Shown piece after piece: positions 10,363-22,951 of a DNA stretch of 64,000 nucleotides. Location of the stretch: the NCBI GenBank assembly GCA_947069175.1, contig CAMTDV010000003.1, forward strand, positions 81,693,978 through 81,757,977, read 5' to 3'. A program made the translations under genes and the position numbers. The stretch's first letter is position 1, and each line of letters begins with the position of its first letter. The DNA is from Scalesia atractyloides. Its lineage: Eukaryota; Streptophyta; Magnoliopsida; Asterales; Asteraceae. The notes beneath the pieces were generated by a model that was not told where the DNA came from, did no database searches, and saw only the letters and a program-made list of their open reading frames with translations.

Positions 10363-10776
10363 GGCAGCATGTAAGATTCGAACGTGTGACCTTCCGTTTA
10401 TGTGCACGCAGCTCTACCAACTGAGCTACGTGTCTAACCCGAAAATATCGAAATTTAATTACGTATATACACAAACTGAGATAATTCCTTTTTCTAATTA
10501 ATTAAAAAGGTTTGTAAATTATACGAATCGTGCATATAACTGGACTCGAACCTGCGACGTGTGCTTCGTGTTGCACACAGCCCGACCAATTGGACTGTGT
10601 GTCTAACCCAAAGATATATGATTTTTATTAAATTTATACACTTACTGAATTTTAATATATGTAAGTATTAAAAAGGGTTGGTACAATATATGAAATTAGA
10701 ACCGTGTATGAGACTCGAACCTGAGTTTGCTTGTTTAAAATGCACACAGTCCACCACTGAACTGTGTGTCTAACCC
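10363..10776 (-). repeat. Three tRNA-like modules in LTR E
   Basis: On the minus strand the modules lie at 10702-10776, 10527-10609 and 10363-10440. The stems are CACACAGTTC/GGACTGTGTG, CACACAGTCC/GGGCTGTGTG and CACGTAGCTC/GAGCTGCGTG. These changes keep pairing through G-U wobbles despite clear divergence of the surrounding sequence. Confidence 0.72.
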
Positions 10777-11360
10777 GGTATAATTACTGATTTTGAATTC
10801 ATTTAAACACTTCCCAACTTCATCTTCTTCATTTCATGAAAACAGTTTAACATACCCGATTGATAATCCGGTAAAATTGATTTTACTTTTACTGATTATA
10901 AGAATAAATAAAAAGAAAGGATTTAAATGTTTATACTGAAACAGGGGGATTGACTTGATTTCTACGGTGTAATTCTGGTGACGAACCAAGTTTTCCGGCG
11001 AAGTGTGTTTTGAACACGGAGAACCTTCTGAGCGTTTAGAGAGTTTGTTTGTGAGAGTGTGCGAGTTCTACAAGGTTTAAAGATCGCTATTTATAGGTGA
11101 AGGTAATTGAATTCCGGTTTTATATATTTTTGGAAAGAAAATTGATGATCGAGTTATTGTGTAACAGAATTGAGTTTAACTGACCCCATGATTGAGTCTA
11201 ACTCATGATTGGGAACGGTTCTTTAGTTTTAATTCGAAACAGAAACGAAGATTTGAGGATTGAATTGAAGTTTGCAATCGTTTCAGGCGGTGTGTTGAAA
11301 TTGATTTCAGGGGTTGTTTTGGTATAAAGTTTATTTGATTTGGGATTAATTCAGATATGT

Positions 11361-11431
11361 GTGTGTAGTGTAGTGGTGTGTTGTGTGTGTTGGTTGGGTG
11401 GAGACCCGGGTTCGATACCCGCGGTCTTCAC
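11361..11431 (+). repeat. tRNA-like module antisense to LTR E
   Basis: It contains TAGTGTAGTGGTGTG, resembling a tRNA A box and D loop, and ACCCGGGTTCGATACCC, a B box with paired flanks. It sits upstream of LTR E's TATA box and opposite to the LTR, as in the other family members. Confidence 0.6.
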
Positions 11432-11624
11432 TTTTTGTTATTTTTTTATTAATTATATTTTATTTATTAACATTTACTATTTTACTTTATTGCTTTGTTT
11501 ATTATTTAATGCAAATAATATATCAACTTTTAAACATTTAACATAAACACGAAACGAACATATAATATATACTTGTATTACAAAACGGAGCGGGTTTTAG
11601 ACCCGTTTTACGACAAATGTTACA

Positions 11625-12480
11625 AATGAGTCGGAATTTGCTCCTCATTTGGTAAGTAGCAACCACGTGTAGAGAACGAAATTATCAAATTAGGAGTGAT
11701 ATCCACATCTTGATAACTAGTCCCACTCCTCGATTTTCAATCCCGCCAAAGTTTTGAATTTTCGATCGACTAGGGACATGTAGTAACCGGAAGAGTGAAT
11801 GCCGTTAACCGCTCCTCGGTGAGAGTATTCTACCTATTAGGCCAAAGCATGATTCCTTAACTCGAAAGGACTTTCGATTCACTTGGGAATAGTCTTAGTT
11901 TCGTTCCGAGACACTCCAAGTTTTACATTGAATCTCTTTTATGTCGTATCCATTTATTGTGTTTTATACTTGATACCTTGTTCATTTCAAAAACCGAAGC
12001 ACGAATCACACGTTATTCGCAACCTAAAACGATACTAATAATTGCAAACAAACTAAATTTACATTCTTTATAGTCTTTATACGTGATTTTACCAAATGCA
12101 TAAATGTTATACTTGCGCAAACTATGTAAAACTTACGAGATACGTGTTATACTTTTGTGCTCATACATGCAAAACAAACGTTATTTTATAGACACGTGAT
12201 GACCAAACCTTGAATCATTCTTCATTTTGTCAAAATTTTCAAAATTTTGCATGAATCATAAATTTAATTGTTTTACCTAGGATATTTTGACCATACTATC
12301 TACTTGCACGAATCACATGCACAATAATGCCATTAATGTCCTAAATATTTTTTACCCGATTTTCTAAAGTCTTATAACATGCTACCTAACAACTTAGTTG
12401 GTCTAATGAATTTTCTTGCCCACAAATTTCATGCTCGCATCAATCACAAAAAACACACTCATATATTACTATTATACTAA
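11625..12480 (+). other. Degenerate gypsy leader-like sequence
   Basis: No ORF of note. The stretch around 11770-11850 (GGGACATGTAGTAACCGGAAG...ATTAGGCCAAAGCATG) resembles the conserved post-primer leader of elements B, C and D, so this is probably a remnant of another family member's 5' internal region. The rest, to about 12480, is AT-rich with nothing I can name. Confidence 0.45.
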
Positions 12481-13057
12481 AAACACTTGTCATTCAAACC
12501 CCTTGGGGACTATAAGGGTTATCTCTTACGGTCCGTAAGGGACCGCCAGAAGCTGAATTTTTGTCATTTAACGACTTTGATCCCAGATTTTTCGGACATG
12601 TGTTGCCATATGATTCGTTATAAATTTCCGAGATGTTTCAGTGGGTGGGGGTGGTCGGGTGGTGGCAAGTGATGGTCGGAAATTGGGGGTGAAGGCAGGA
12701 GGTGGGGGTGGCATTTAGGGCTTGTGGTGGGATAAGGGGGTTTGGGTGCAGCGGTGTAGGAGCTGAATGGTGGTGATGATCATATTGATGGTGGTGGGTG
12801 TTGGTTGAGGCTATGGTGAATGGTGGTGTTGACGGTGGTAGGGAGATAGAGTTGTAGAGAGAGAGAGAGAGTTTTGTAAAGAGAGTAATAAAGAAATAGG
12901 TATATAATAATGAGTAAGTAAAAAGGCCAAATTACCCTTGTGTAATCTAATTTAACAGAATAATCTAATTGGGTTAGGGCTAAAGGACATAACGTGCAAG
13001 ATTTTAAAACGTTAAGTACATAACTCGTCAACTTTTACGCCAAAGGATAGTGCATGT
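12481..13057. other. Unassigned sequence with G-rich stretch and (GA)n
   Basis: A GGTGG-rich segment (about 12640-12840) and a GAGA microsatellite (about 12857-12872) resemble a plant gene 5' flank or a captured gene fragment in a transposon. No convincing coding frame or terminal repeats were seen. Confidence 0.3.
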
Positions 13058-13062
13058 AAAAG

Positions 13063-15489
13063 TGTCACACCCCAACCGATGGCAGAATCATCGGGGCGGA
13101 CGTAGTAAATTGCACGAGACATCATAACCCCTAATAATGACATGTATTTAAACAACAATATTTCATTTCATTTCTAAGTCAAAATACATCGTTTGGAAAT
13201 CAAAATACAACAAAGTAAACGAGAAGCAAAGTACAACAAAAGTCTAAATTAAAAGTGGGTTTCTAGTTCATCCTACTAGATTCCATGCATCCTCATCATC
13301 ATCATTATCTTGCAACATATATTAAAGTATAGTTCAACACACGAGGTATTGGCGAGTATACAAGTTTCAATACTAGATAATTTAAAAGTTTAAACATTCC
13401 ACATGGCATAAACGTTACTTAAAACTAACATGCAATACTAGCAATGCGGCTATACATGTCAACCCAAAGTTTACCGCTAGCGTAATCTAATCATAGCAAT
13501 GACTAGACCGTTTTGTTTACTTAACATGACCTCACGAACACAAGCGGTGCGTTAATCCTATAGCATTATACATGTTAAGAGAGGCTTGTGCATAGTTAAT
13601 GACGTAGTATAAAGCATTTGATTCTAGCATATACAAGTTTGTAGGTATTCGTATTAAGCATGTATGATTTGAATGTTTGTATTGTGATAAGCATAAGTAT
13701 TGTGATTTGGTGATTTTGATAGCATACATATGTTGCATCCCAAAAGTGTAAATATGAAAAGGGGAGTCGAGTATACTCATGGTTTTGCAAGCTTTCTTAG
13801 CAATCCGAGAGTTGGCGAGTGTTAGAGTTGGAACACCAAAGTTACCCTACAGGGAAATGGAGGTGTGTGAGTAGTTGGATCAAGTGAAGGTTTCAGATTT
13901 GGATTTTAAGAACACCAAAGTTATCCTACAGGGAAATGGAGGTGTGTGAGTCTTGTCTTTACACTCGTTTTGACACTAAGTTTTACGTGATTTCATGGGT
14001 CCTAATTTGCCCATTAGAATCATAAACGAGGAATAAAGGTCAAATATAAAGTAACCTATGTTCATGACATATAACCATGACTTGGTTAGTATCACAAATT
14101 TGGTTAAATAGATATTATATATATTATATAGTTTATGTCCATTATATAACATCATAGAATTCATATGGGTCATGCATGGAGGTACGATGATAAACAGCCG
14201 TTAAACCTCTTTCTATGATTCACCAATGCACAAACCACCACAAGGGTGATTCAGATGGTCATGAATGATAAGAAAATACAACTAACTCCACTAAAGCTAT
14301 GAACAACCAAGTAAGCAAGCTAGGTGCGTGCATCCCGAACATGGCAACGTTTGGGGACGTGTCGTAGCCTTGTAACTCTAGTGAAAGTTGAACAAGTTTT
14401 AATGACATAAACATAGAAAGCATCAAGTGAAGTGGTGGAATGAGGTTAAGATAGCCAAGGCTTCCAAGTATTCACACCTTTACACCATAACACAAGCCTT
14501 GCCATAAGAACTATGGTAGCCTAGGTTGGTCTCAACACTTGTGGGTTGTCTACTCCCTATTAAAACCAAAAGTTTAGAGATGTTTGCACCTCTTAAACTC
14601 ATAATAATCCACTCCTAACAAATCTCATAACCTTAGATAGGTTCAAGAACAAGTAGGCAGAAGATTTAAACATGAAAACATAGTCTTATAAAAGTTTAAC
14701 AAAGTATTCTTCCAAAACAGAAAATTTGGACCTCAAAATGGTGATGTTCCAGCTTGGTTTACCATGGTAAACCTGTGAAGACACTCCTAGATTGTTCCAA
14801 GCTTTGTAGAGAAAGAAGAAGTGAAGAAAGATGGAAGAAAAGTGAGATGAAGCTCATTTTTGTACTTAGAAGTTTCTACCCTATTCTGATGTTTGCCACA
14901 TATTTGGTAGTGTTTTGTGTATAGATGAGCTTGGAAAGTGAAAATGGGTGAATAGATGCTTGTTTATATAGAGAGGAGGTAGAGTTTTGTGTTAAAGAAG
15001 CTTGAATGGTGATTGGGGAAAAGAAAGGTGGAGGGAAAATGGCCAATCTGCAGTAAGGAAACAACTTGCTGTGGATTATGGGCCTTGGCATTACACAGAG
15101 CCAAAAGGGGGGAGGGGGTCGCGTAGTGCGGCGCCCCTTTGTCCTCCAAAGTTTGTTTTCTCACTCTTTGACCCCTAGACTTCCTATTTGTTATCGTTTT
15201 ATGCACAAACTTCTCATTCTGATATGTTTTCGAGTATACATAACGTACATAAGTATAATTCGAGTCTCGTGAATGTATGTATGAGTATCGAAACATATAA
15301 TAAGTATTGGTTTACGTATAAACGATTAAATTGTAAGTATAACAAACATGTATGAAATAAGAATTTCATTATTATCAAAGTCTCAGAATACAACATTGGA
15401 AAGGAACAAGACACGAATACAAGTTTCCATAAATAGGAGTACGATTACACTTTCTAAATAAGGAAAATACAAATATACTAAGCATTACA
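13063..15489 (-). mobile_element. Probable solo LTR (2427 bp), TSD AAAAG
   Basis: The left end TGTCACACCCCAACC is the reverse complement of a typical gypsy LTR 3' end. The segment ends ...GCATTACA at 15489, giving TG...CA termini. AAAAG flanks both sides (13058-13062 and 15490-15494). The interior has no coding domains but includes a duplicated 44-base block. The 5-bp duplication is low-complexity, so the right boundary is less secure than for other elements here. It is not obviously related to the A-E LTR family because no tRNA-like modules were seen. Confidence 0.5.
13829..13952 (+). repeat. Direct repeat, about 44 bp, spacing about 78 bp
   Basis: AACACCAAAGTTA-(C/T)-CCTACAGGGAAATGG and AGGTGTGTGAGT occur at about 13830-13874 and 13910-13952 with one difference, separated by unrelated sequence, inside the probable solo LTR. 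Confidence 0.85.
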
Positions 15490-15494
15490 AAAAG

Positions 15495-17100
15495 GGTGTT
15501 AACATAAATGAAAAAACTTATAGTATACTCAAATCGTTTTATACATGAATCCATACTTTCTTGCATTCACTTTACCATTATTTGTGTCGCATCCTGCGTC
15601 TTAGAATATGAATTGTAAACATGGGTGAATTTATTAAGCTTAAGTATTTTATTGATATGTTTTAGTGTAGTTTCTCAACAAAATAACATTGGCATGTCCT
15701 AATCTATTTGTATTATTTAGTATGTTAGGATAGCAAATTGACATATTTCACTTGAATCAGTGGCGAAGATTGAATAGAAACTCAATGGGGCCGGACTCTT
15801 AAAAATTCAATATTTTACACTACAAAGAAATGTCGATAAAATTAACACTAGACGCAAAAAATCAGCACGAGCCGAGGCAACCCCGAGCCTCCATTATCCT
15901 CTACCCATGACTTCAACTCAACTCGATTGAATATATAATAGATGGTTAAACACGATGTGAACAACGGGTAACCACCTTGTTTCTAGTATAAGTGGTTCAT
16001 GCACACTAGGTATGATTGAAATTTGGGTGATGATACAACTTACCCAAGCACAAAGAATAAATTGGATATTTATTAATTACAACCACCCGAGTCTAATCCA
16101 CTTCAACCCTAATACGTAACAAGTTTATTTTACCATTAAATATTTAAGGTAGTACACTATTGTTTTCTTGCCACTACAGATAAATTTTGGTTTTATTGAA
16201 GTCACATTGGCATGTTATTATATTGTCATGTTAAACTATATACCTTAAAAATTCAAATTCATAATGCATAAGAAAACACATTCAAATCAAAATTCAAGTC
16301 AAGCCTAAATCAATATAAAAATGAATTAAAACACAAGATACAACATAGATATGTATAATAATCACTTATATAACATCCATAATTCATGTTCTTCGAAACT
16401 CAATGATACATGTGACAGCCAACGCGGATTCCTTTTTTTTAATGGTCAATGAATCATTCAAATGTGTTACTGGTGAAATTCATCACATCGGGATACACTC
16501 GTCTCTGAACCAGGGAAAACCATCAGCTAGGGCCAAAGCCCGTGAACACTCGCCCCTAGGCACGACAATGCGGTGAGGTAAAACCCGGTCAGTTCAAAGA
16601 TTGAACTAGCGATCTCCACCTATTCGCCTAACCTCTCATCATCACCAGGTGCCGCAGAAAATAATGAAAATGACAGAAATCGAACTTAAATCTCTTATAA
16701 CACCAAGTCTCTTTCTTATCAATCCATACAAAAGAAATACATAAGTATGTGACCATCCAGATTCAGATGACCCAATAGTATGCATGTAGGCCCTACTTAT
16801 CTAACTAAAAATGAAAATTCAATTAATTATGTTGGTTAGTTATATTTTTAAAATTTATTTACAAGTGATATAAATATGTTAATGTAGTTACAGTTTATTA
16901 TTGATTTAAAAAACGATGATATAGCGTTATAGAATATTAATTTATCTGTAATAGTTTATCATTCTGATCAAATAAATATAATAAGACATAGTATAAAACT
17001 AGCTAAAACTACCATAATTACTAATAGTTACTTCACACCTTCTAAATGAACCCAAAATTAAAAATTATACAGTTAACTAACAATTATACCTACTTACTCC
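15495..17100. other. AT-rich intergenic sequence, no gene seen
   Basis: No coding frame, LTR end or inverted repeat could be supported, apart from the candidate SINE described separately. Confidence 0.6.
16433..16658 (-). mobile_element. Candidate tRNA-derived SINE
   Basis: On the minus strand a GC-richer segment starts near TTCTGCGGCACCTGG. It has GAGAGGTTAGGCG and AGTTCAATCTTTG, loosely like Pol III A and B boxes, continues with a structured body, and ends in an A-run (T8 on the plus strand, 16433-16440). It stands out from AT-rich surroundings. No target duplication could be identified, so it could also be another small repeat. Confidence 0.35.
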
Positions 17101-17383
17101 ATTCGTAATGGGCCTTATATCACGTTGGAGACGAGCATAGTGCCCGACAACATCATTATATCCGGTGTTATTGGGTTTTAATTTTGATTCTTCGCGAAAA
17201 TTCACGCCACCATTTGTTCTATTTTCAAAACATCCGATCTTGAACGGCCAATTTATTAAAAACGTAATAATTCCTTAAATTTCTAAATAAATACAACCTT
17301 TTCACCTCATTTTTTTAAAACCTATACTCTCTACCACCATCCACTCTCTCTTTATTTTATAAAAAAATCTAGTTTTTTATACC

Positions 17384-18642
17384 ATGTATCCCTACAACCG
17401 TGGTTTTGTTCCTCCGCGTTCTAATGAGGACACAAACCAAACGACCAATCCTAGCCAACCCATTTCTCCGGTTCCCACTCGACCCACCCCAACGGATCCG
17501 GTTTTGTCGAGTATAATCAAAATCAAACCGGCTTCATGAACCTATCGAACCAACCCCTCTCATGGGACCCAAATTTACACGGTTGGAACCCGAATCACAA
17601 CATGGGAGGTTTCGGGTTGTCTCAAGCTTTCGGCTCGCACTACGCGAGCCCGACTTCGTCCCCATACACAACGAAGCCGCAACCAGAGCCACAACCGGTA
17701 GAAGAGGAGGCGCAAAAGAACAAAACCACACGCAACCATAAAAAGAAAACTGAGGCCCGAATGAAAAAAATCATGCAACCATGGGATGAAAAAAGATGAG
17801 TACGCATTAACTTGATCTTGGCTCGAAGTATCGGAGGACCCCGAAATTGATAATGTTTTTTAAACTTTTTTTTAAGGCTTTTATATTAATTTTTTGTATC
17901 TTTTTTAGCAAACAACCAAAATAAACACGTGTTTTAGAGACGAATCCGAAAACTATTTTTCAGTCTCATGGGTAGGGGGAGAACTACCGGCTACCGGATT
18001 CAATATCGGGCAAGTGGACCGATATCAACAAAAAGTGCACAAATTTCAGTCAGTTTACCAACGGGTAAAAGACGTATAAGAAGTGGCCATAACGACGAGG
18101 ACATTATGCGGGCCGCCTTAATAGAAAATCAAGCCACTCAAGGGAATTTCCCCTGCTCGAAGTATTGGCAAATTCTTTGTAATAGCTCCAAATGGGCCAA
18201 CGTCCCTACGACGGTAGGAACTACTTCGGGTCGGTCGGCAAATTAATGGGCGTCAAAGAGATCGAAAACCAACGAGTTGGTTGAACCCGAAACGCCAACG
18301 TCCGACGCTCACGGACGATGTTAATCCGTCATTCATCGGGAAAGAAGTGGCTGATGAGCCGGGGAAGAGCTAGCACAACCACCCAGTAGAAGAAGCGGTG
18401 CAAGATTGAGAAGGCCGGAGACATCGTCGGTGGGATCTGACTTAACTAATGCGTTTTCGGAGATGAACCGACACCTTCAAGACATACGTGACCTAGGGGC
18501 TCAACGTATGCATGAGAACCGGGAAGTGGTCGAGATTATGAGGGATAAGTAAACAATGAGAAAAAGTGTTTGAATTCTACTTGAAACCACACGACCACCT
18601 AATCGAAAAAGCGTTGCAAACGGCGATAAAACAAAATGAGTG
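17384..18642 (+). pseudogene. PIF/Harbinger-associated Myb/SANT-like ORF relic
   Basis: The ATG at 17384 opens MYPYNRGFVPPRSNED. A frameshift before about 17503 moves the frame to one reading EYNQNQTGFMNLSNQP and later GGFGLSQAFGSHYASP. After a basic KKKTEARMKKI segment come recognisable pieces in other frames: WLEVSEDPEI (about 17820-17850), MGRGRTTGYR (17968 on), SGHNDEDIMRAALIENQATQGNFPCSKYWQILCNSSKWANV (18080-18200, several short motifs within) and HDHLIEKALQTAIK (about 18588-18630). This order is that of the Myb/SANT-like protein encoded beside PIF/Harbinger transposases, which helps transposase bind DNA. It is often mis-annotated in plants as a glutathione S-transferase T3-like protein. 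Several frameshifts and stops make it dead. I found no transposase ORF and no clear terminal inverted repeats. Confidence 0.7.
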
Positions 18643-18944
18643 AATCCGAAAAAAAATATAAACTGAGTTTTAGAGTTTTTTTAATTTTATTGTAATGTTT
18701 TTTATACTTTGTAATGTTTTTTAATTTAATGAAATGTTTTTTTTTTACTTTTTTTAATGGTTTTTAATTTTATAAATTTGAGATTAATTATAAAAAATAG
18801 AAAATTAATAATTGAGTAATGATGGGGTATGGAGTTATGCCTTCTTGTGATATAAACCCCCCCCCACCCCATAAAGCCCCCTCTTACACTTTTTTGCCAC
18901 TTGTCGCTTAACCCCCACCAAAAGGTTTTATAACTAAACATTGC
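18643..18944. other. AT-rich tail and C-run downstream of the Harbinger ORF relic
   Basis: T-rich repeats of TTTTAATTT type and a run of nine C at about 18859-18867, followed by ACCCC and GCCCCC. It may be the transposon's distal end, but no matching inverted repeat was found. Confidence 0.4.
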
Positions 18945-18953
18945 CTTATACTT

Positions 18954-20117
18954 GAGTAAACTGCCATTTTGGTCCTTGAGGTTTGGCCAGTTTTGTCACT
19001 TTAGTCCAAATTTCAAACCTTTTGCCCATTTTGGTCCCTGTGGTTTTATTTTTTTTGCCATTTTGGTCCAAATTTCAAAGTCAGCTCATATTTTCAAAAA
19101 AAAACCCTGGTTTTTGTCCTTTTCTCCATCGGCATTTTGGTAATTTTAGGCTTTATTTTAACTGATTATCAATTAAAATATTTCATCTTCTCTAATCATC
19201 TGAAACTCAGTCTCTCTCTCCTCTCTCTCTCTCTCTAAACTCATCTGAAAATATCCACCAAATCTCTACAATTACCCCTACAAATCCATTATAATCCTGT
19301 TCAATTCACTCAAATGGATCGGAACCGGACGGAGAGTCTGGTGTACACCCGGCAGTGGAGCAGCACTGGTTCATCTTCTCCGGCAATGTCACCGGTGAAC
19401 AGTTAGAGAGAGAAACAAAGGGTTTCGTTTCGCCGGTGAACAGTTAGAGAGAGAAACGGAGGGTTTCGCTTGTACCGGAATCACCTACCACCACCGTCTC
19501 CCCTCCACCACGTACACGCACCACCACCGTCTCCCATCCACCACCGTCTCCCCTCAACCGCCGGCGATGTACACTTCAACCACATCCCGATTCTCCAACC
19601 GCCGCTGTTAGAGCATCGACATCATCAGAGCATCGTCGTCATCGAGTAGTAAAATTCAAACACCTCCTCGACCAAATCTGGACGTTTGATGGAAGGATTG
19701 GAGTTTGTCGATCAGATCTAAGATGGTGGTATAGTGGTGGTGCGGTGGTGTTAATGGAGGTGGTAGGTGGTTCCATAGAGAGAGAGAGATTGCAGGTGTG
19801 TGTGATAGAGAGAGAAGAGAGAGAGAGAGATAGATCTTAGATCTGATTAGTTATATATATATAATTTGATTAGTTATTTATATTTATTTTTAATTAATAA
19901 TTAATAATAAGTTATAATAAAAGTATAATGACCAAAATGCCCCTGGAGAAAATGACAAAAACTATGGTTTTTTTTTTTAAAATCTGAGCTGACTTTGAAA
20001 TTTGGACCAAAATGACAAAAAAATGAAACCATAGGGACCAAAATGGCAAAAGGTTTGAAATTTGGACTAAAGTGGCAAAACTGGCAAAACCTTAGGGACC
20101 AAAATGGCAGTTTACTC
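18954..20117. mobile_element. Non-autonomous Mutator-like element (1164 bp), 9-bp TSD CTTATACTT
   Basis: Terminal inverted repeats of about 190 bp lie at 18954-19146 and 19926-20117. They start GAGTAAACTGCCATTTTGG and consist of repeated 'ATTTTGGTCC' and 'TTTAGTCCAAATTTCAAA' motifs. CTTATACTT flanks both sides (18945-18953 and 20118-20126). Long TIRs with a 9-bp duplication are diagnostic of Mutator-like elements. The interior has no transposase. It holds CT/GA microsatellites (about 19210-19237, 19776-19831) around a GC-richer, gene-like segment (19310-19700) with a short ORF from ATG 19314. A tandem duplication of ACCGGTGAACAGTTAG and following bases is at about 19391-19470. The GC-rich core could be captured host sequence, as in Pack-MULEs, but I cannot name a donor. 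Confidence 0.9.
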
Positions 20118-20126
20118 CTTATACTT

Positions 20127-20890
20127 TATAGTACATAACTATATATTTAGTAATAGTTAACTGTATTTCTGTTTTATAATCTCGTATAAATCTTGTGTAT
20201 TACACGAGCTGAATAAATATAATGTTATATACTTAATAATAAAAAGAAATTACATCTTTAAAAAACTTGGTATTACACAGATTGAATAAAACCATTATTA
20301 TACGCGTTGCATAAAAATATATGTCACATGTTAACGCATGTAGTCATCAAGATTCGTCTTTAAAATGAAATTTTACATGAAATTAATAAATTATGTTAAA
20401 GTTAATTTTTCAACATTTTTTGAATCGTGTATTAAGTTTTTTATGTATCTGACAAATGTTAATTCCTCTAAAGTGTATTTCTTTAAATATCATTTTAACA
20501 TAATTAAGTTAATTTAAATTAAAGTTAAAATATATGAAATATGAATACATATAAAGAAGTTAAGGACTAAACTATTGATTTTCTAACAATTCTATTTTTT
20601 ATTATTTGACATATTTTTATCATTCAAATCATTCAACCACATTAAAATATTTGATTTTTTTAAATCACTTAAAAAACATTTATTATCATTATTCTTTCCG
20701 TTGTATATAATATTATAACGAATGTAATTTTGAATTTAGTAATATTTGGATATTTAAATATAATTTTTAAGTCAAAAAAGGTTATTTAGACTTAAATGTT
20801 TAAACTTTGGTAAAGTGGCGCGTTATGTCTTTGATAATTCTCTCAACCTTTCTTATCTGTTAATGAGGCTTGTGATTCGGTTTTGATTTT
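20127..20890. other. AT-rich sequence without genes
   Basis: Nothing coding or repeated was seen. Its right edge is the insertion site (GCAAT) of the 3.3-kb solo LTR, and the sequence continues at 34098. Confidence 0.6.
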
Positions 20891-22951
20891 GCAATTGTAA
20901 GACCCTGCTTTATTATATTGAAGTTTCTATAAAAATTTCACATTTAAAGTGATGCGAATATACATCACTACAGATTTTCAAGTTTATTAAAACTTTATCA
21001 ACAATAACATTTTGACAAGTCATTACTGGTTAGTTTCATATCCTTGAAAAACAAATGCGGAAGTTTGGTCTTTGATCGTATCCGTTTCTTCATTGGCCTT
21101 GATAGTCATCCGGAAGTGTTTGCGATTACCCTAAACTGGAATTTGCACTATATTAGTATTATAGCAAATTACCGAAAAACACAACTTAACGAACCAGTCA
21201 AATAAATCAAAACAGAAATTAAAAATTTTAAGGTGGCGTCGGCGACGGCACCTTGCCGCGTCGGCGACGCCCCTTGATAACCAACGTCGGAGCTTTACTA
21301 CCGTAGACAGTAGTTTAATGCGTCGGGTCTGTGTGTGGCGTCGGCGACCCTGACTGTACTATCGGCGACGGTACCTTCTGCAGCAGATTTGCTGCAGATT
21401 TGATTATTTGACCGTTCAACCCGTTTCAAGTCCCGAACAATTAAATCACGACTTGGGACTTATGGTAACATGTTCGTAAAATATTATTTCATATTTTCAT
21501 TCATCAGTTGCCCATCGTAGGCTACGGCTGGCCGCCGTAGTTTAAAGTGATCTATCACAAGAATTTACGTCTTGCCGCTTTTATTACGAAAACCTTTGTA
21601 ACTTATTAAATTTATATTCGTTTCTCATGAAACTTGTTTCTTAATATCCGTAAAATGTTTTCTTACATATTTAACCCGAAATCCTTGACCCGGATTCTTA
21701 TTTCACATGAATTATGCATTTATTCCCAGTTTATGCTCATATTTTCCAATTTTTACCTTTTAACCGCATTTAAACCAGCTAAGTATTTACGCATCCATTC
21801 GGTATGCATTATAACACCATATTTTCCACCACAACATCATTTGTGGTGGATTTATTATCGTAAACTTCTTTTTATCAATTTTCTGCCCTTTGGTTCGACA
21901 ATTTACGGAAAAGACTCAATATGAGGCATTAAGACAAAACGGCTTATGCCATTTGCTATTACACTACCGCAAGGGTGGACTTTCTTATAAAACTCATTTT
22001 TCAACTACCTTCAAGGTCGTTTACTTGTTTTATTACTCGAGGGCATTTTGGTCAACTTAGACCTCTCTTTTACGACGAAGGACTTTCAATCGCATAATTT
22101 GACCAAAAGAGCACTTTTAAATCGTAATCTTATTTAAAATCATTAGGAACCTGATGTCTACCATTTAGATTATGAGATTTACCTTGCTTTAGGTAATCCA
22201 ATATTCATTCATGACTCGTTTAACTCTCATTGGACCTTAAATTCCTAAATGAGAATTTGACCCATTAGACATACCTAGCTCGAGTCATGGCATTAACCCA
22301 TTTAAATACCTTGCACTATTAATTGCTAAAAAATATCAACGCGAACCATGCGTTATTTCCCTGTGATCACAAAACTCGACAAGCGCTCATTAGATATTAA
22401 TGTCAAATGGTGATCACTACACCATTTGACCCATTTGGTCTAAATGACCATTTTATCGTTATAAGTTGATATTTATTTACCATCTCACCATTTAATCTAC
22501 TTCGGTTACGCCTTGAGCTTATATTTCTTAATTCGTTTAACCCATTATAGTTTACGCCATAGAATGCCCTTATTTTAGAGTTTAATATTTATTCATCAAA
22601 CTCGTGACTGAATTACCATATTACCCCTTTCTTATTCCTTATGTTTTACACCATAAGGTAACTTTTCAAAATTCCTTGTTTATTTGTCAACACATGACAA
22701 TATTACTATTCTCCCTCTTTTTACCATCAAATATGATTTAATACCATATTTGCTTATTCCGACCCATATCAATACATGTCGGAACCTTGTATATCGAAAT
22801 CTCGTTCCGAATGCCAAATCACTTATTCATATTCAAATACATAATACATTTATTATTTTAAGGATGTAAGCTTTACTTACCTTGAGATCCAATTATGCTC
22901 TTTCCGCATACTTGATCCGCTTCTTCCCAAGCCTCCACCTAGCTTGTCAAA

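Larger units (their letters stand above)
9456..11624 (-). mobile_element. LTR E, reverse-oriented family LTR, 3' end outside window
   Basis: On the minus strand it starts TGTAACATTTGTCGTAAAACGGG (+ end at 11624) and runs through all family landmarks. These are an antisense-type tRNA-like module (11361-11431), a TATAAATA box (about 11088-11096), three tRNA-like modules, and the CACTCGCCAACTT...GTATCATG block near 9620-9670. It stops about 75 bases short of the expected TGTGACA end exactly where A's LTR ends (9455/9456). The simplest reading is that A inserted into E and the missing piece lies left of the window. No purine tract lies to its right, so E is a solo LTR or a 5' LTR. Confidence 0.8.

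Noticed and set aside
11340..11546. Small ORF with Cys-rich N-terminus and hydrophobic tail
   Set aside because: It is an LTR E tRNA-like module read as protein.
15066..15272. Overlapping short ORFs on both strands
   Set aside because: They lie in the probable solo LTR, with no motif, no conservation visible and opposite-strand shadows.
17575..17778. Minus-strand hydrophobic ORFs opposite the Harbinger ORF
   Set aside because: Shadow of the plus-strand relic, which has recognisable family motifs.
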